Below are positions 17,094-25,316 of a DNA stretch of 39,157 nucleotides, piece after piece. The position numbers and the translations under genes are program-made. Location: positions 42,383 to 81,539 of the forward strand of contig DIEM01000040.1 of NCBI GenBank assembly GCA_002418625.1, given 5' to 3'. The stretch comes from Firmicutes bacterium UBA5774 (GTDB lineage Bacteria; Bacillota; Clostridia; Peptostreptococcales; Anaerovoracaceae). Within the stretch, counting starts at the first letter, position 1. The number at the start of each line of letters is the position of its first letter. The notes beneath the pieces are model-generated. The model was not told the DNA's origin. It ran no database searches and worked only from the letters and a program-made list of their open reading frames with translations.

Positions 17094-18373
17094 TGGAAAT
17101 CTTAATCATGTTCGGCGGCATGCTATTACTGATCGCATTAGGTTTGCCAATAGGCTATGCAATCGCCACGTCGACCATCATCACTTTTATAGCATATTCA
17201 ACGGTGCCCCTGCGGCTCGTTTCCCAAAACGCTTTTACAGGCATCGATTCCTTCGTATTGCTTGCGATCCCGTTCTTCATCCTCGCAGGGATCCTGATGA
17301 GCATGGGCGGCGTCGCCAGGAGACTGGTGGATATTGCCGACGCATTCATCGGCTGGATCACCGGAGGCCTTGGAATGGCTTCCGTCATGACCGCAACATT
17401 CTTTGGCGCAATATCGGGCTCCGGTGCTGCCACGACTTCCGCAGTAGGCTCTTTGATGCTTCCTGAAATGAAGCGAAAAGGCTATGGGGATGAATTCAGC
17501 GCATGTCTGATCGCCTCCGCAGGATCGATCGGGGTCATCATCCCTCCAAGCATCCCGTTCGTCGTTTATGGCGTCACTGTGGGGATCAGCATCGGCGACC
17601 TTTTCCTTGCCGGAATTCCGGCAGGCATCCTGATGTGCACAGTACTCATGCTCGCCTGTTACATAGTATCGAAAAAACACGGCTACAGAGGAAGCGACAC
17701 AAGACCCTCCATCAAGAACATCGCGATCACTTTGAAAGAGGGCATCTGGGCATTGCTGGCGCCGGTGATCATTCTCGGCGGGATCTATTCGGGGATATTC
17801 ACTCCGACGGAATCGGCCGTAGTCGCCGTTGTGTATTCCATCTTTGTCGGATTGTTTATCTACAAGGAACTGGATCTCAAAAAACTGAAAGAGGCATTTT
17901 ACAAAACGGCCGTTCTCAATGGAGTCATCGTCTTTATCATCGGTTTTTCGGGCGCCATGGCAAAATATCTGACTCTGCAAAATGTGCCGCAGAAAATCAG
18001 TGAAATGATCCTGTCTGTAACAAGCAATCCTTTCCTGATCTTACTGATGCTCAATCTCATATTACTGGTCATCGGAATGCTGATCGACAATATCCCGGCC
18101 ATCATCATCCTGTCTCCGATCTTCCTTCCTATCGTCCAGAGCGTGGGTGTCAGCCCTCTTCAGTTCGGAGTCATCATCGTGCTGAATCTGGCGATTGGCT
18201 ATGTCACTCCGCCTTACGGAACGACCCTTTTCGTGGCTTCCGCGATCTCAAGGATTCCGATCGACAGGCTCGCCAAATACGCAATCATCTTCACCCTGGT
18301 GCTGTTTATCCCTCTGGCGCTCGTCACCTATGTGCCTGCGTTCACTGACGGATTCGTAGCATTATTCAAATAG
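17093..18373 (+). CDS. dctM: TRAP transporter large permease, DctM family
   Basis: A 426-residue integral membrane protein of normal family length with about 11-12 helices. DctM hallmarks are PLGYA-like LGLPIGYAIA, FFILAGILMSMGG, TATFFGAISGSGAATTSAVG, ASAGSIGVIIPPSIPFVVYG, and PPYGTTLFVASAIS near the C-terminus. It is the transport channel of the TRAP system. The start overlaps the dctQ stop and follows GAGGTG. It is the last gene of the operon, with a terminator 43 nt downstream. Confidence 0.94.
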   Translation: MEILIMFGGMLLLIALGLPIGYAIATSTIITFIAYSTVPLRLVSQNAFTGIDSFVLLAIPFFILAGILMSMGGVARRLVDIADAFIGWITGGLGMASVMTATFFGAISGSGAATTSAVGSLMLPEMKRKGYGDEFSACLIASAGSIGVIIPPSIPFVVYGVTVGISIGDLFLAGIPAGILMCTVLMLACYIVSKKHGYRGSDTRPSIKNIAITLKEGIWALLAPVIILGGIYSGIFTPTESAVVAVVYSIFVGLFIYKELDLKKLKEAFYKTAVLNGVIVFIIGFSGAMAKYLTLQNVPQKISEMILSVTSNPFLILLMLNLILLVIGMLIDNIPAIIILSPIFLPIVQSVGVSPLQFGVIIVLNLAIGYVTPPYGTTLFVASAISRIPIDRLAKYAIIFTLVLFIPLALVTYVPAFTDGFVALFK

Positions 18374-18415
18374 CACATTTGATATCGGCCAACTCAAGGC
18401 CGGCTCCTCTCCAAG

Positions 18416-18452
18416 GCCTGAGATGCGGGATCTGCCCCTCTCAGGCTTTTTT
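18416..18452 (+). terminator. Intrinsic terminator of the TRAP operon
   Basis: GCCTGAGA (18416-18423) pairs with TCTCAGGC (18439-18446) and is followed by six T. The position just after dctM is as expected. Confidence 0.87.
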
Positions 18453-18473
18453 ACGCTCAAAAGTGATCCTAAA

Positions 18474-18510
18474 AAGAAGAACTGCCTGAAATACAGCCAG
18501 TTCTTCTTTT
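18474..18510 (-). terminator. Intrinsic terminator of glmS (bidirectional)
   Basis: AAGAAGAACTG and its complement CAGTTCTTCTT form an 11-bp stem with A-runs and T-runs on both sides, 33 nt after the glmS stop. It can also back up the TRAP terminator on the plus strand. Confidence 0.82.
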
Positions 18511-18542
18511 TATTCAAAATACACAATTACCAGATATGGATC

Positions 18543-20372
18543 CTACTCCACCGTTACGCTCTTGGCCAGGTTCTTCGGCTTATCGATATCACAGCCGCGG
18601 AGTTTTGCAATATAATACGCGAACATCTGCAACGGTACAACGGAAAGCAGCGGCGTGACCTCGTCCATGCAATCCGGAATATAGATGACTTCGTCAGCCT
18701 GCTTTTCGATCCCGGTGTTGCTCTCTTTGGCCAGGCCGATGACATAAGCGCCGCGGGCCTTGACCTCCTGGATGTTGGACAGCATTTTCTCAAACAGCCT
18801 GTCCTGGGTGGCGAGGGCCACCACGAGCGTATCCTGCTCGATCAGGGCAATGGTGCCATGCTTGAGCTCGCCGGCGGCGATGGCGAAGGAATTGATATAG
18901 GAAATCTCCTTGAGCTTCAGAGACCCTTCGTAGCAGACGCCGGCATCCGGCCCCCTGCCGATAAAGAAGACCTGCTCCATCTTGTAATGGTGGTTGGCGA
19001 TCTCCCTGATCCTGTCTTCGTGCTTCAAGACCTCCTTGAGCTTTTCCGGTATTGCCTTGAGCTCGTCAATAACGCGATGGTAATAGTCATCGTCGATCCT
19101 GCTTTGGGTATGGCCCATGTAAAGGCCGATCAGGTACATGCAGACGAGTTGGGTCGTGTACGCCTTGGTCGACGCGACTGCGATCTCCGGGCCGGCCCAG
19201 GTATAGAACACGTCATCCGATTCACGGGCTACGGAGCTGCCCACCACATTGACGACGGAAAGGACGCGGGCGCCTTTGCTCTTGGCTTCCCGAAGAGCGG
19301 CAAGCGTATCAAGGGTCTCGCCGGATTGGCTAATTGCTATGAACAATGTATGGCCGTCGACAAAGGGATCCCTGTAGCGGAATTCCGAGGCGATGTCCAC
19401 TTCAACTGGTATCCCTGCAAATTTTTCTATGGCGTACTTCCCTACCAGTCCCGCATGATAGGCGGTCCCGCAGGCAACGATATATATTTTTGTAATGTTC
19501 GCCAGATCCTCCCGGGTCAGGCTGATGCCGTCAAGGACGATGCCGTTGTCTTCGGTCAGCCTTCTGTCAAGCGTATCCGCAATACCTTTGGGCTGCTCGC
19601 AGATCTCCTTGAGCATGAAATGCTCATACCCTTCCTTCTCGGCGGAATCAGCATCCCAGGTAACATTGAAGACTTCCCTCTGCACCTCTTTCCTGTTGGC
19701 GTCGAAAATTTTAACGTCGTTCTTTGTAAGCAGAACTGTCTCGTTGTTTTCGATCAGAAATATTTTCCGGACATGCTTGAGCAGCGCCGGGATATCCGAC
19801 GCAATGAAATTACAGCCTTCTCCCAGACCGACGATCAGCGGCGCGTCTTTCCTGACTGCGACGATCCGATCCGGCTCGTTGCTGCAGATCGCGCCGATGG
19901 CATATGCGCCGCGCATTTTATCCACAGCGGCATTGACGGCTTCAAAAAGGTCTCCCTCATAGCAGACACTGATCAGATGCGCGATGACCTCGGTATCGGT
20001 TTCCGACTTGAAATCGATGCCGTGCTCCCGAACCAGCCATTCCTTCAATTCCACATAATTCTCGATGATCCCGTTGTGAACGATCGCGATAGTTTCATCA
20101 CGATTGCCGTGGGGATGAGCGTTGACGTCTGATGGAGCCCCATGAGTCGCCCATCTTGTGTGGCCGATACCGATCGTGCTGGTGAAATTCTCATTGGCGA
20201 TCTTCGCCTCCAGATTGGCAATCCTTCCTTTGCTCTTGTAAATCTCTATCTTGCCTTTCTCGCAAAGCGCGACCCCGGCAGAATCATAACCCCTGTATTC
20301 CAGTTTCTTCAGCCCCTCGATGATGATTTCGCAGGCGTTCTCATCCCCTATATATCCAACGATACCGCACAT
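18543..20372 (-). CDS. glmS: Glutamine-fructose-6-phosphate aminotransferase (isomerizing)
   Basis: A 609-residue cytoplasmic enzyme making glucosamine-6-phosphate from fructose-6-phosphate and glutamine, the first step of UDP-GlcNAc and peptidoglycan precursor synthesis. The N-terminal glutaminase begins MCGIVGYIGD with catalytic Cys2, and RGYDSAG and GHTRWATHG follow. Two SIS isomerase domains show CGTAYHAGLVGKY, SQSGETLDT and GRGPDAGVCYEGSLKLKE. The C-terminus LAKSVTVE is the conserved tail. Length is normal. It starts after AAGGAG and is preceded by a glmS ribozyme, which gives feedback repression by GlcN6P. glmM is about 1.3 kb away in a different operon. Confidence 0.97.
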   Translation of the reverse strand: MCGIVGYIGDENACEIIIEGLKKLEYRGYDSAGVALCEKGKIEIYKSKGRIANLEAKIANENFTSTIGIGHTRWATHGAPSDVNAHPHGNRDETIAIVHNGIIENYVELKEWLVREHGIDFKSETDTEVIAHLISVCYEGDLFEAVNAAVDKMRGAYAIGAICSNEPDRIVAVRKDAPLIVGLGEGCNFIASDIPALLKHVRKIFLIENNETVLLTKNDVKIFDANRKEVQREVFNVTWDADSAEKEGYEHFMLKEICEQPKGIADTLDRRLTEDNGIVLDGISLTREDLANITKIYIVACGTAYHAGLVGKYAIEKFAGIPVEVDIASEFRYRDPFVDGHTLFIAISQSGETLDTLAALREAKSKGARVLSVVNVVGSSVARESDDVFYTWAGPEIAVASTKAYTTQLVCMYLIGLYMGHTQSRIDDDYYHRVIDELKAIPEKLKEVLKHEDRIREIANHHYKMEQVFFIGRGPDAGVCYEGSLKLKEISYINSFAIAAGELKHGTIALIEQDTLVVALATQDRLFEKMLSNIQEVKARGAYVIGLAKESNTGIEKQADEVIYIPDCMDEVTPLLSVVPLQMFAYYIAKLRGCDIDKPKNLAKSVTVE

Positions 20373-20534
20373 AAATTATTTCTCCTTATACCATAAAAGC
20401 AAACCTGTCCAGGTCCTTCCGCACATGTCGCCGGCTTCCGTCAGATAATAAAAATCTGACAGTCAGGCAGCGCATTTTGCCGGGAGCACGCTCCGGGCGC
20501 TGATGCGGCAAGACTATAGGGTCTGCTTTATAAA

Positions 20535-20713
20535 ATGCTTCCGGCCTTCTTCTGTCACTCCGGTCACCCGTAGGATTTGTAAAGGCTTTAACGGCCCCTC
20601 TGTGGGCCGCAGGGGCATCCGCCGAATTTTCGATACTCCCCTGTCCTCGTCAACTCGTCTGCGCATCCGTCCTGAATTATCTGCCGGTCCGCAATTGCCC
20701 GAGTTCTGGCGCT
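20535..20713 (-). ncRNA. glmS ribozyme: glmS ribozyme (GlcN6P-activated self-cleaving riboswitch)
   Basis: Read on the minus strand, the leader contains AGCGCCAGAACTCG, then after an extended P1 hairpin GAGTTGACGAGGA, TATCGAAAATTCGGCGGATG, CCCC and the P3/P4 helices (GCGGCCC...GGGGCCGT). These are the conserved core of the glmS ribozyme in the right order. Cleavage is expected between A20713 and G20712. The P1 extension is long. The 3' limit (P4/P4a) is approximate. A further strong hairpin (GGAGC-GT-GCTCC near 20480-20498) lies between ribozyme and gene. Confidence 0.92.
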
Positions 20714-20761
20714 TGTTCCAAAATGCAGGTTCTCTGCACGCTACGCCTCCTTTACTGAAAT

Positions 20762-20790
20762 ATTATAACCCATTTTGGCTTAAAAAGCAA
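20762..20790 (-). promoter_or_regulatory. Sigma-A promoter of glmS
   Basis: A perfect TATAAT (20767-20762) lies 17 nt after TTGCTT (20790-20785). Transcription would start about 40 nt before the ribozyme cleavage site, as needed for a co-transcribed leader. Confidence 0.72.
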
Positions 20791-20887
20791 AGGAAACTGA
20801 CAGGATCCGGATTCGATCACCGCAACTCTTATTTGCTTTTATACGTCTAAAAGTTGTAGAATCACAGTATGAGAATCGTTTAAGGCC

Positions 20888-20991
20888 AGGTTCCAGTGAC
20901 GAGCTGGCCGCTATAAGGTTATGTTCCAGCGCCGATTGGGTCGTTTTAGGGCTAGGTTCCAGTGACGAGCTGGCCGCTATAAGGTTATGTT
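20888..20991. repeat. Two copies of a 38-bp direct repeat with 66-bp period
   Basis: An identical 38-bp block starting AGGTTCCAGTGACGAGCTGG occurs at 20888-20925 and 20954-20991; similarity continues a few bases upstream of each copy. Each block carries a small palindrome (CCAG...CTGG; in copy 1 GGCCAG...CTGGCC). It lies in the gap between the glmS promoter and the plus-strand lipoprotein gene. No gene is seen in it. Confidence 0.85.
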
Positions 20992-21021
20992 TTCACGACG
21001 ATATAGATGCTCCAAAATTTC

Positions 21022-21076
21022 ATAAACAAATGTGTTAATTGTTTATAAATGGCTAAACAAACATCTGATTTGTTTA
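21022..21076 (+). promoter_or_regulatory. Paired AAACAA-type inverted repeats (putative operator)
   Basis: ATAAACAA/TTGTTTAT (21022-21029 and 21039-21046, 9-nt spacer) and TAAACAAA/TTTGTTTA (21054-21061 and 21069-21076, 7-nt spacer) are two perfect 8-bp inverted repeats side by side, directly before the ribosome site of the lipoprotein gene. They look like tandem repressor sites. No regulator gene is nearby. Confidence 0.5.
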
Positions 21077-21091
21077 TAGGAGGTGCTAAGA

Positions 21092-21625
21092 ATGAATAAC
21101 GACGCAGGAATACTTAACCCCAAACTGTCATCACCAGGTATAATGGTTTACACGCTCGCAATGGCCAAGTTGTCCAAGATAGCCAAGATGGTCAAGATGA
21201 CCAAGATGAGCAAGATGGTCAAGATGGTCAAGATGGTCAAGATGTCTAAAACGCTTGTACCGGCAATTCTTCTTATAGGAATTGTCATCTTGCTGTCAGC
21301 CTGTGGATCGCCGATAGACGATTCAGGCGATCCGGGCACGATCGGAACGATCACATCGGTGGATATCGCGGAAAACGGCGGCGACAGGCTCGCAACGATC
21401 CTTGTCGAGGGGACACCAGAAGAAAACGCCGGCCTCACATCTGATAAGGCCAGCGTCGGATTGACAAAGGATACTGTGCTGGTAAATGGGGAAGATAAAA
21501 AATACCTGGAAGCGGAAGATCTGCAACTGCTGACAGTCGGGACCAATATCGAAATCGTCTTTACCGGCCCGGTCGCGGAAAGCTATCCGGTCCAGGGCGG
21601 CGCAAAGGTCATCAGACTTAGGTAA
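21092..21625 (+). CDS. DUF3221-like lipoprotein with an N-terminal (xKM) triplet-repeat extension
   Basis: A 177-residue protein. ATG follows AGGAGG at 8 nt; a GTG 9 nt upstream overlaps that site. Residues about 25-51 are nine x-K-(M/L/I) triplets, a strongly basic stretch. A hydrophobic signal and lipobox (LLSACG) follow at about residues 55-71, so the mature lipoprotein starts near residue 71. The mature domain (IGTITSVDIAENGG ... ILVEGT ... KASVGLTKDTVLV ... SYPVQGGAKVIRL) resembles small DUF3221/YobA-type proteins of unknown role. A roughly 50-residue cytoplasmic n-region is abnormal for a lipoprotein signal. Any of the in-frame ATGs inside the repeat could be the true start. It sits alone, convergent with glmM and divergent from glmS. 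Confidence 0.7.
   Translation: MNNDAGILNPKLSSPGIMVYTLAMAKLSKIAKMVKMTKMSKMVKMVKMVKMSKTLVPAILLIGIVILLSACGSPIDDSGDPGTIGTITSVDIAENGGDRLATILVEGTPEENAGLTSDKASVGLTKDTVLVNGEDKKYLEAEDLQLLTVGTNIEIVFTGPVAESYPVQGGAKVIRLR
21164..21244 (+). repeat. Nine tandem 9-bp units (consensus GTCAAGATG)
   Basis: The block is nine in-frame 9-bp units, each encoding x-Lys-(Met/Leu/Ile). Several central and terminal units are identical (GTCAAGATG), while the first units differ. The unit length is a multiple of three, so copy-number change would lengthen or shorten the protein without a frameshift. Confidence 0.92.
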
Positions 21626-21673
21626 CGCAAAAGTCATCAGACTGAGATGAGTCAAAAGGTCATCAGGCCGAAG
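21601..21673 (+). repeat. Three degenerate copies of the lipoprotein gene's last 25 bp
   Basis: GTCATCAG occurs at 21608, 21633 and 21659 (spacings 25 and 26), each copy preceded by CAAA or CAAAA and followed by a related tail. Copy 1 is the gene's own 3' end (AKVIRLR and stop). Copies 2 and 3 lie after the stop, suggesting slipped-strand duplication. No convincing terminator is seen between this gene and glmM. Confidence 0.75.
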
Positions 21674-21709
21674 TGCTGCAATGGAGTATGCATCAGATAA
21701 ATCAATGCA

Positions 21710-23059
21710 TTATCCGAGCTTTTCAGTGATCAGTTTGGCCAGGCCTTCCGCCAGATCGGTGATCATCCTCTTGTCCCTGCCCTCCAGCATGACACGGACC
21801 AGGGGTTCTGTTCCGGACGGACGGATCAGGACTCTGCCTTCTCCCGCCATCAAGGACTCAAGCCTGTCGATCTCGATTCTGATATCCGGATGCTCCATAT
21901 ATCTTTTCTTGTTTTCGTTTCTGATCTTTGCGTTGCGCAGGACCTGCGGATAGATTGTGACCTCGGCCGCCATCTCTGAAAGCGGCTGGCCTGCGCGCCT
22001 GTAAGCCTTGAGCAGCTGCAGCGCCGACAGGATGCCGTCTCCGGTGGTGGTGTGGGCCAGAAAAATGATATGGCCGGACTGTTCGCCGCCGATGGCGCAG
22101 CCTGTCTTAAGCATGTTCTCAAGGACGTAACGATCTCCGACCTGCGTCGTATCAACGACACAGCCGATGTTTTCGATGGCTCTGTAGAAGCCAATATTGC
22201 TCATGACCGTTGCGGTCACGCGATCTTCCGGCAAGGCGCCCTCTTCCTTAAGCATTTTGGTGCATATGAATATGAGCCGATCGCCGTCCACAAGCTGGCC
22301 TTGCTCGTCCACCGCGATGAGCCTGTCCGCATCTCCGTCAAATGCAAGGCCAAGTTCGGCTTTTTCAGCCAAAACCTTTGCCTGCAGGAACCGGGGGTGG
22401 GTAGAGCCACAATCGGCATTGATATTGACGCCGTCCGGTTTGTTATATATGGTGATGACATTGGCGCCGAGCTCCTTGAACACCTTCTCGGCAACCTTGT
22501 ATGCAGCACCGTTGGCACAGTCGATGACGATCTTCATGCCGTCCAGCCTTACATCCGTCGTGGTCTTCAGGAATTCGGCATAAAGCTCGAGCGCGTCGTC
22601 CTCGCTCTCGATACACCTGCCGAGCAGGTCGCCCGTGATATGGCTGCTGACGTCGATGTCCCGCAGGATGATGTCCTCAATCTCATCCTCTATGTCATCA
22701 TCGAGCTTGAAACCCTCGCCGTTGAAAAATTTGATGCCATTATATTCATAGGGGTTGTGGGACGCCGATATGACGACTCCAGCGTCGGCACCGAAGCGCC
22801 TGACCAGGTAAGCTACTGCCGGAGTCGGCAGAACGCCTGCCTTGATAACATTGCCACCCATCGAAAGTATGCCGGCGCTGATCGCATCCTCCAGCATATC
22901 TCCCGATATTCTGGTGTCCCTGGCTATGAGCACGACAGGTCTCGTCTTGCTTTTGCCAAGCACATACGCGCCGGCCTTGCCAAGCTTGAATGCCAGATCA
23001 GGCGTCAGCTCTGAATTCGCGATGCCCCTGACGCCGTCCGTTCCAAATAGTCTTCCCAT
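21710..23059 (-). CDS. glmM: Phosphoglucosamine mutase
   Basis: A 449-residue enzyme converting GlcN-6-P to GlcN-1-P. It has the N-terminal MGRLFGTDGVRGIAN signature, the phosphoserine loop SASHNP with Ser100, the metal-binding loop FDGDADR, the sugar-binding GEQSGH and the phosphate-binding RPSGTEPLVRVM near the C-terminus. Length is standard. It is the last gene of cdaA-cdaR-glmM, 25 nt after cdaR, with an AAGGAG ribosome site. In other Firmicutes GlmM binds and inhibits CdaA, so the neighbourhood couples wall precursor flow and c-di-AMP. The glmS gene lies just beyond the lipoprotein gene. Confidence 0.97.
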   Translation of the reverse strand: MGRLFGTDGVRGIANSELTPDLAFKLGKAGAYVLGKSKTRPVVLIARDTRISGDMLEDAISAGILSMGGNVIKAGVLPTPAVAYLVRRFGADAGVVISASHNPYEYNGIKFFNGEGFKLDDDIEDEIEDIILRDIDVSSHITGDLLGRCIESEDDALELYAEFLKTTTDVRLDGMKIVIDCANGAAYKVAEKVFKELGANVITIYNKPDGVNINADCGSTHPRFLQAKVLAEKAELGLAFDGDADRLIAVDEQGQLVDGDRLIFICTKMLKEEGALPEDRVTATVMSNIGFYRAIENIGCVVDTTQVGDRYVLENMLKTGCAIGGEQSGHIIFLAHTTTGDGILSALQLLKAYRRAGQPLSEMAAEVTIYPQVLRNAKIRNENKKRYMEHPDIRIEIDRLESLMAGEGRVLIRPSGTEPLVRVMLEGRDKRMITDLAEGLAKLITEKLG

Positions 23060-23084
23060 ATATCGAAATTCTCCTTACTTTACT

Positions 23085-24311
23085 CTATTGGCTGTTTTTA
23101 CTGATAATAACGTATACTGCGGTCGGATCGGAAATCAATCCATCGGTTTTTTTGTCACATTCCAGATATATCTGGTAATTCCCGACACCTTCCGGCTGGC
23201 CTCCAAGATCGATATAAGGAATGATATCCCCTTTTTCGAGCCCCTCTATGATATCTTTAAGTCCGGAGGCAGTGACGGTGATCTTTTCGACTTTGATATC
23301 TCCGTTCAGACCGGCGTCAAGGCCTCTGACCTCTATTTCATCAGGCTCATAAATGAACGCCTTGTTTGCCATGGCCTGCACGCCGATCTCGGCGTGGATG
23401 CTTCCGCTGGCTTCAGCCACTTCCACACCTTCCGGCAGGACAGGATTGATTTTGATTTTCTTGGTGACACTGATAGTGCTTAAATCTATCGGCTCTGCCG
23501 TCACTGTGTCGATCCCCTCGAGGACCGACGCCTCACCCTTGATCGTGATGGTATCTGCAACATCAATGTATTTCACTTCATACAGCGGATCCGGATCTCC
23601 TGTAAATTCGACCCTCAGACGGACTTCTTTTGTTTTCAGCAATCTGCCGGTCACATTGATGCTCTTAGCGGACACTTTAACATTGTCGACTGCCGCACCT
23701 TCTATGTCGACAGGCTCAGGCCGGATCTGGATCGTCTTAAGTTCCGCATCCAGATCCTCAAGGTCAACATTCGCGCGAATATAGCTGACCGCCCCGACAG
23801 CGGATTCCGCGCCGGTAACTTCCACTTCGACCGGATTCACAGCGATCCCGCCGGGCTCAAAGCCTTCGGCGGCGATCCCGCTGTATTCCAGCTTGACCGG
23901 CTTCACAGCGGTAACCAGTTCTTCGACTGTCACTTTGATTTTTGACGGCCTGATTTCTACGATCGACATGCCGTCAGGTATCGACACTCCAACGCTGAGA
24001 GTGTTCTCACCCTTGCCAAAGCCGAACAAATCAGCCGTGGCGACCACATCTCCAGCAGAAACCTGCACCATATCCCTGCGTTTCCCTTCCAGCACGACAT
24101 TGACAGTGAAGCTCTGCTCACCTGACAGCGCCAGTCCTCTTTCAGAAATGCTTTCGATATTGTATAGCTGCACCGGTATTCCCACCATCGTCTGCTGTGT
24201 GACCGGATTGACCTCCGCTATGACATACGCCCATAAAAAAATCGCTATGAGAATAGAGATGATTTTGTTGACAGTGGCTCCCTGGAGGAAATCGAATTTA
24301 TTTTTTCTCAT
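23085..24311 (-). CDS. cdaR: CdaA regulator, YbbR-domain protein
   Basis: A 408-residue membrane-anchored extracellular protein. One transmembrane helix (about residues 14-31, ISILIAIFLWAYVIAEV) is followed by four YbbR-type beta domains, recognisable by repeated 'V.P..V.V.G' segments (GIAVNPVEVEVTGAE; VSAKSINVTG; PDEIEVRGLD). It controls the diadenylate cyclase CdaA. The start overlaps the end of cdaA by 14 nt and is served by AGGAGG inside cdaA, so the two are translationally coupled. Confidence 0.93.
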   Translation of the reverse strand: MRKNKFDFLQGATVNKIISILIAIFLWAYVIAEVNPVTQQTMVGIPVQLYNIESISERGLALSGEQSFTVNVVLEGKRRDMVQVSAGDVVATADLFGFGKGENTLSVGVSIPDGMSIVEIRPSKIKVTVEELVTAVKPVKLEYSGIAAEGFEPGGIAVNPVEVEVTGAESAVGAVSYIRANVDLEDLDAELKTIQIRPEPVDIEGAAVDNVKVSAKSINVTGRLLKTKEVRLRVEFTGDPDPLYEVKYIDVADTITIKGEASVLEGIDTVTAEPIDLSTISVTKKIKINPVLPEGVEVAEASGSIHAEIGVQAMANKAFIYEPDEIEVRGLDAGLNGDIKVEKITVTASGLKDIIEGLEKGDIIPYIDLGGQPEGVGNYQIYLECDKKTDGLISDPTAVYVIISKNSQ

Positions 24312-25143
24312 TTTTCATCCTCCTGATCTTGTCCAGGAAAGGCACCTTGACGGTGGGTTCCTCGGCATCCGCCAGATAAAAATTGAGTATGGTCTTTTCA
24401 ACGGCTTTGATATCGAGAAATCTCGTCAGCTTTCCATCGACTGCCAGCGATATGATCCCGGTCTCTTCAGAAACGATCAATACAACGGCGTCAGAATTCT
24501 CCGTAATCCCAAGGCCTGCTCTATGGCGTGTCCCGAGCTCCCTGCCCAGCGTTTTATCCTGTGTGAGCGGCAGTACGCAGCCGGCCGCCAGAATCCTGTC
24601 GCCGCGAATGATCGTAGCACCGTCATGCATGGGCGAGCCCTCGTAGAAAATATTGCCGATAAGCTCTGTGGATATTTCGGCGTCGATTTTTGTGCCTGTT
24701 TCGACAATGTCGCTGAGAGCGGTCTCCCGTTCGAGAACCAGAAGCGCTCCGACCTTTCTGGTCGAGAAATGATCGATGGCCTTGACGAGCTGGGCCGTGA
24801 TCGATTTTGCCTTTTCTTTATCGATCCTGACGAACTGGGTCCTTATGAACTTGCTCCTGCCTATATATTCAAGGGCTCTGCGGAGTTCCGGCTGAAATAC
24901 GATAATGAGGGCGATCACACCCAGCGTCATCGTGTTGACCAATATCCAGTTCAAAGTATACAATTTGAGCTTATCGGACAGAAAAGTAGCCAGCACCAGG
25001 ATAAGAAGGCCCTTGACGAGCTGCTCGGCCCTGGTTTCATGTATGAAAACGAGTATTTTATATATCACGAAAGCAACGATCAGGATATCGATGATATCCG
25101 CGATCCTGATCCCATATACAATATTATATAAAAACTCCTGCAT
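24298..25143 (-). CDS. cdaA: Diadenylate cyclase CdaA
   Basis: A 281-residue enzyme making c-di-AMP from two ATP. Three N-terminal membrane helices span about residues 12-85 and the DAC domain follows. The catalytic signatures are intact: DGA at 174-176 (in GSPMHDGATIIR) and RHR at 206-208 (GTRHRAGLG). The membrane-anchored CdaA (DacA) class is indicated by the architecture and the cdaR-glmM context. c-di-AMP controls potassium and osmolyte transport and wall homeostasis. Confidence 0.96.
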   Translation of the reverse strand: MQEFLYNIVYGIRIADIIDILIVAFVIYKILVFIHETRAEQLVKGLLILVLATFLSDKLKLYTLNWILVNTMTLGVIALIIVFQPELRRALEYIGRSKFIRTQFVRIDKEKAKSITAQLVKAIDHFSTRKVGALLVLERETALSDIVETGTKIDAEISTELIGNIFYEGSPMHDGATIIRGDRILAAGCVLPLTQDKTLGRELGTRHRAGLGITENSDAVVLIVSEETGIISLAVDGKLTRFLDIKAVEKTILNFYLADAEEPTVKVPFLDKIRRMKNEKK

Positions 25144-25202
25144 ACCCGTCTGTCCTTTCGCGGTTTTGCCCGAAAATCCAATGAATCCCTGCTTCTAACT
25201 AT

Positions 25203-25230
25203 TGTATAATAATTATCGGGGCCAGTTCAA
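25203..25230 (-). promoter_or_regulatory. Probable promoter of cdaA-cdaR-glmM
   Basis: On the minus strand TTGAAC (25230-25225) and TATACA (25208-25203) are separated by 16 nt, about 60 nt upstream of the cdaA start. Confidence 0.5.
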
Positions 25231-25268
25231 CATTTTTTCCATAAATGGCGCATAAAATATAATCCGAC

Positions 25269-25300
25269 GGAAAAGAGCCCCCACGAGGGAGCTCTTTTCC
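25269..25300 (-). terminator. Intrinsic terminator of the hpf gene
   Basis: GGAAAAGAGC and GCTCTTTTCC form a 10-bp stem about 17 nt after the hpf stop. T-runs are short on the minus strand, but the position fits. Confidence 0.7.
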
Positions 25301-25316
25301 ATATATATTCAGTTGA

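Noticed and set aside
18423..20132. Long plus-strand open frame antisense to glmS (569 codons)
   Set aside because: It mirrors the codon structure of the clearly real glmS gene, has no family motif and starts inside a terminator region.
20888..20991. Insertion-sequence ends or attachment sites
   Set aside because: The two copies are direct, only 66 bp apart, with no transposase or integrase and no target duplication.
22052..23014. Long plus-strand open frame antisense to glmM
   Set aside because: It is a shadow of glmM; no ribosome site and no protein-like features.
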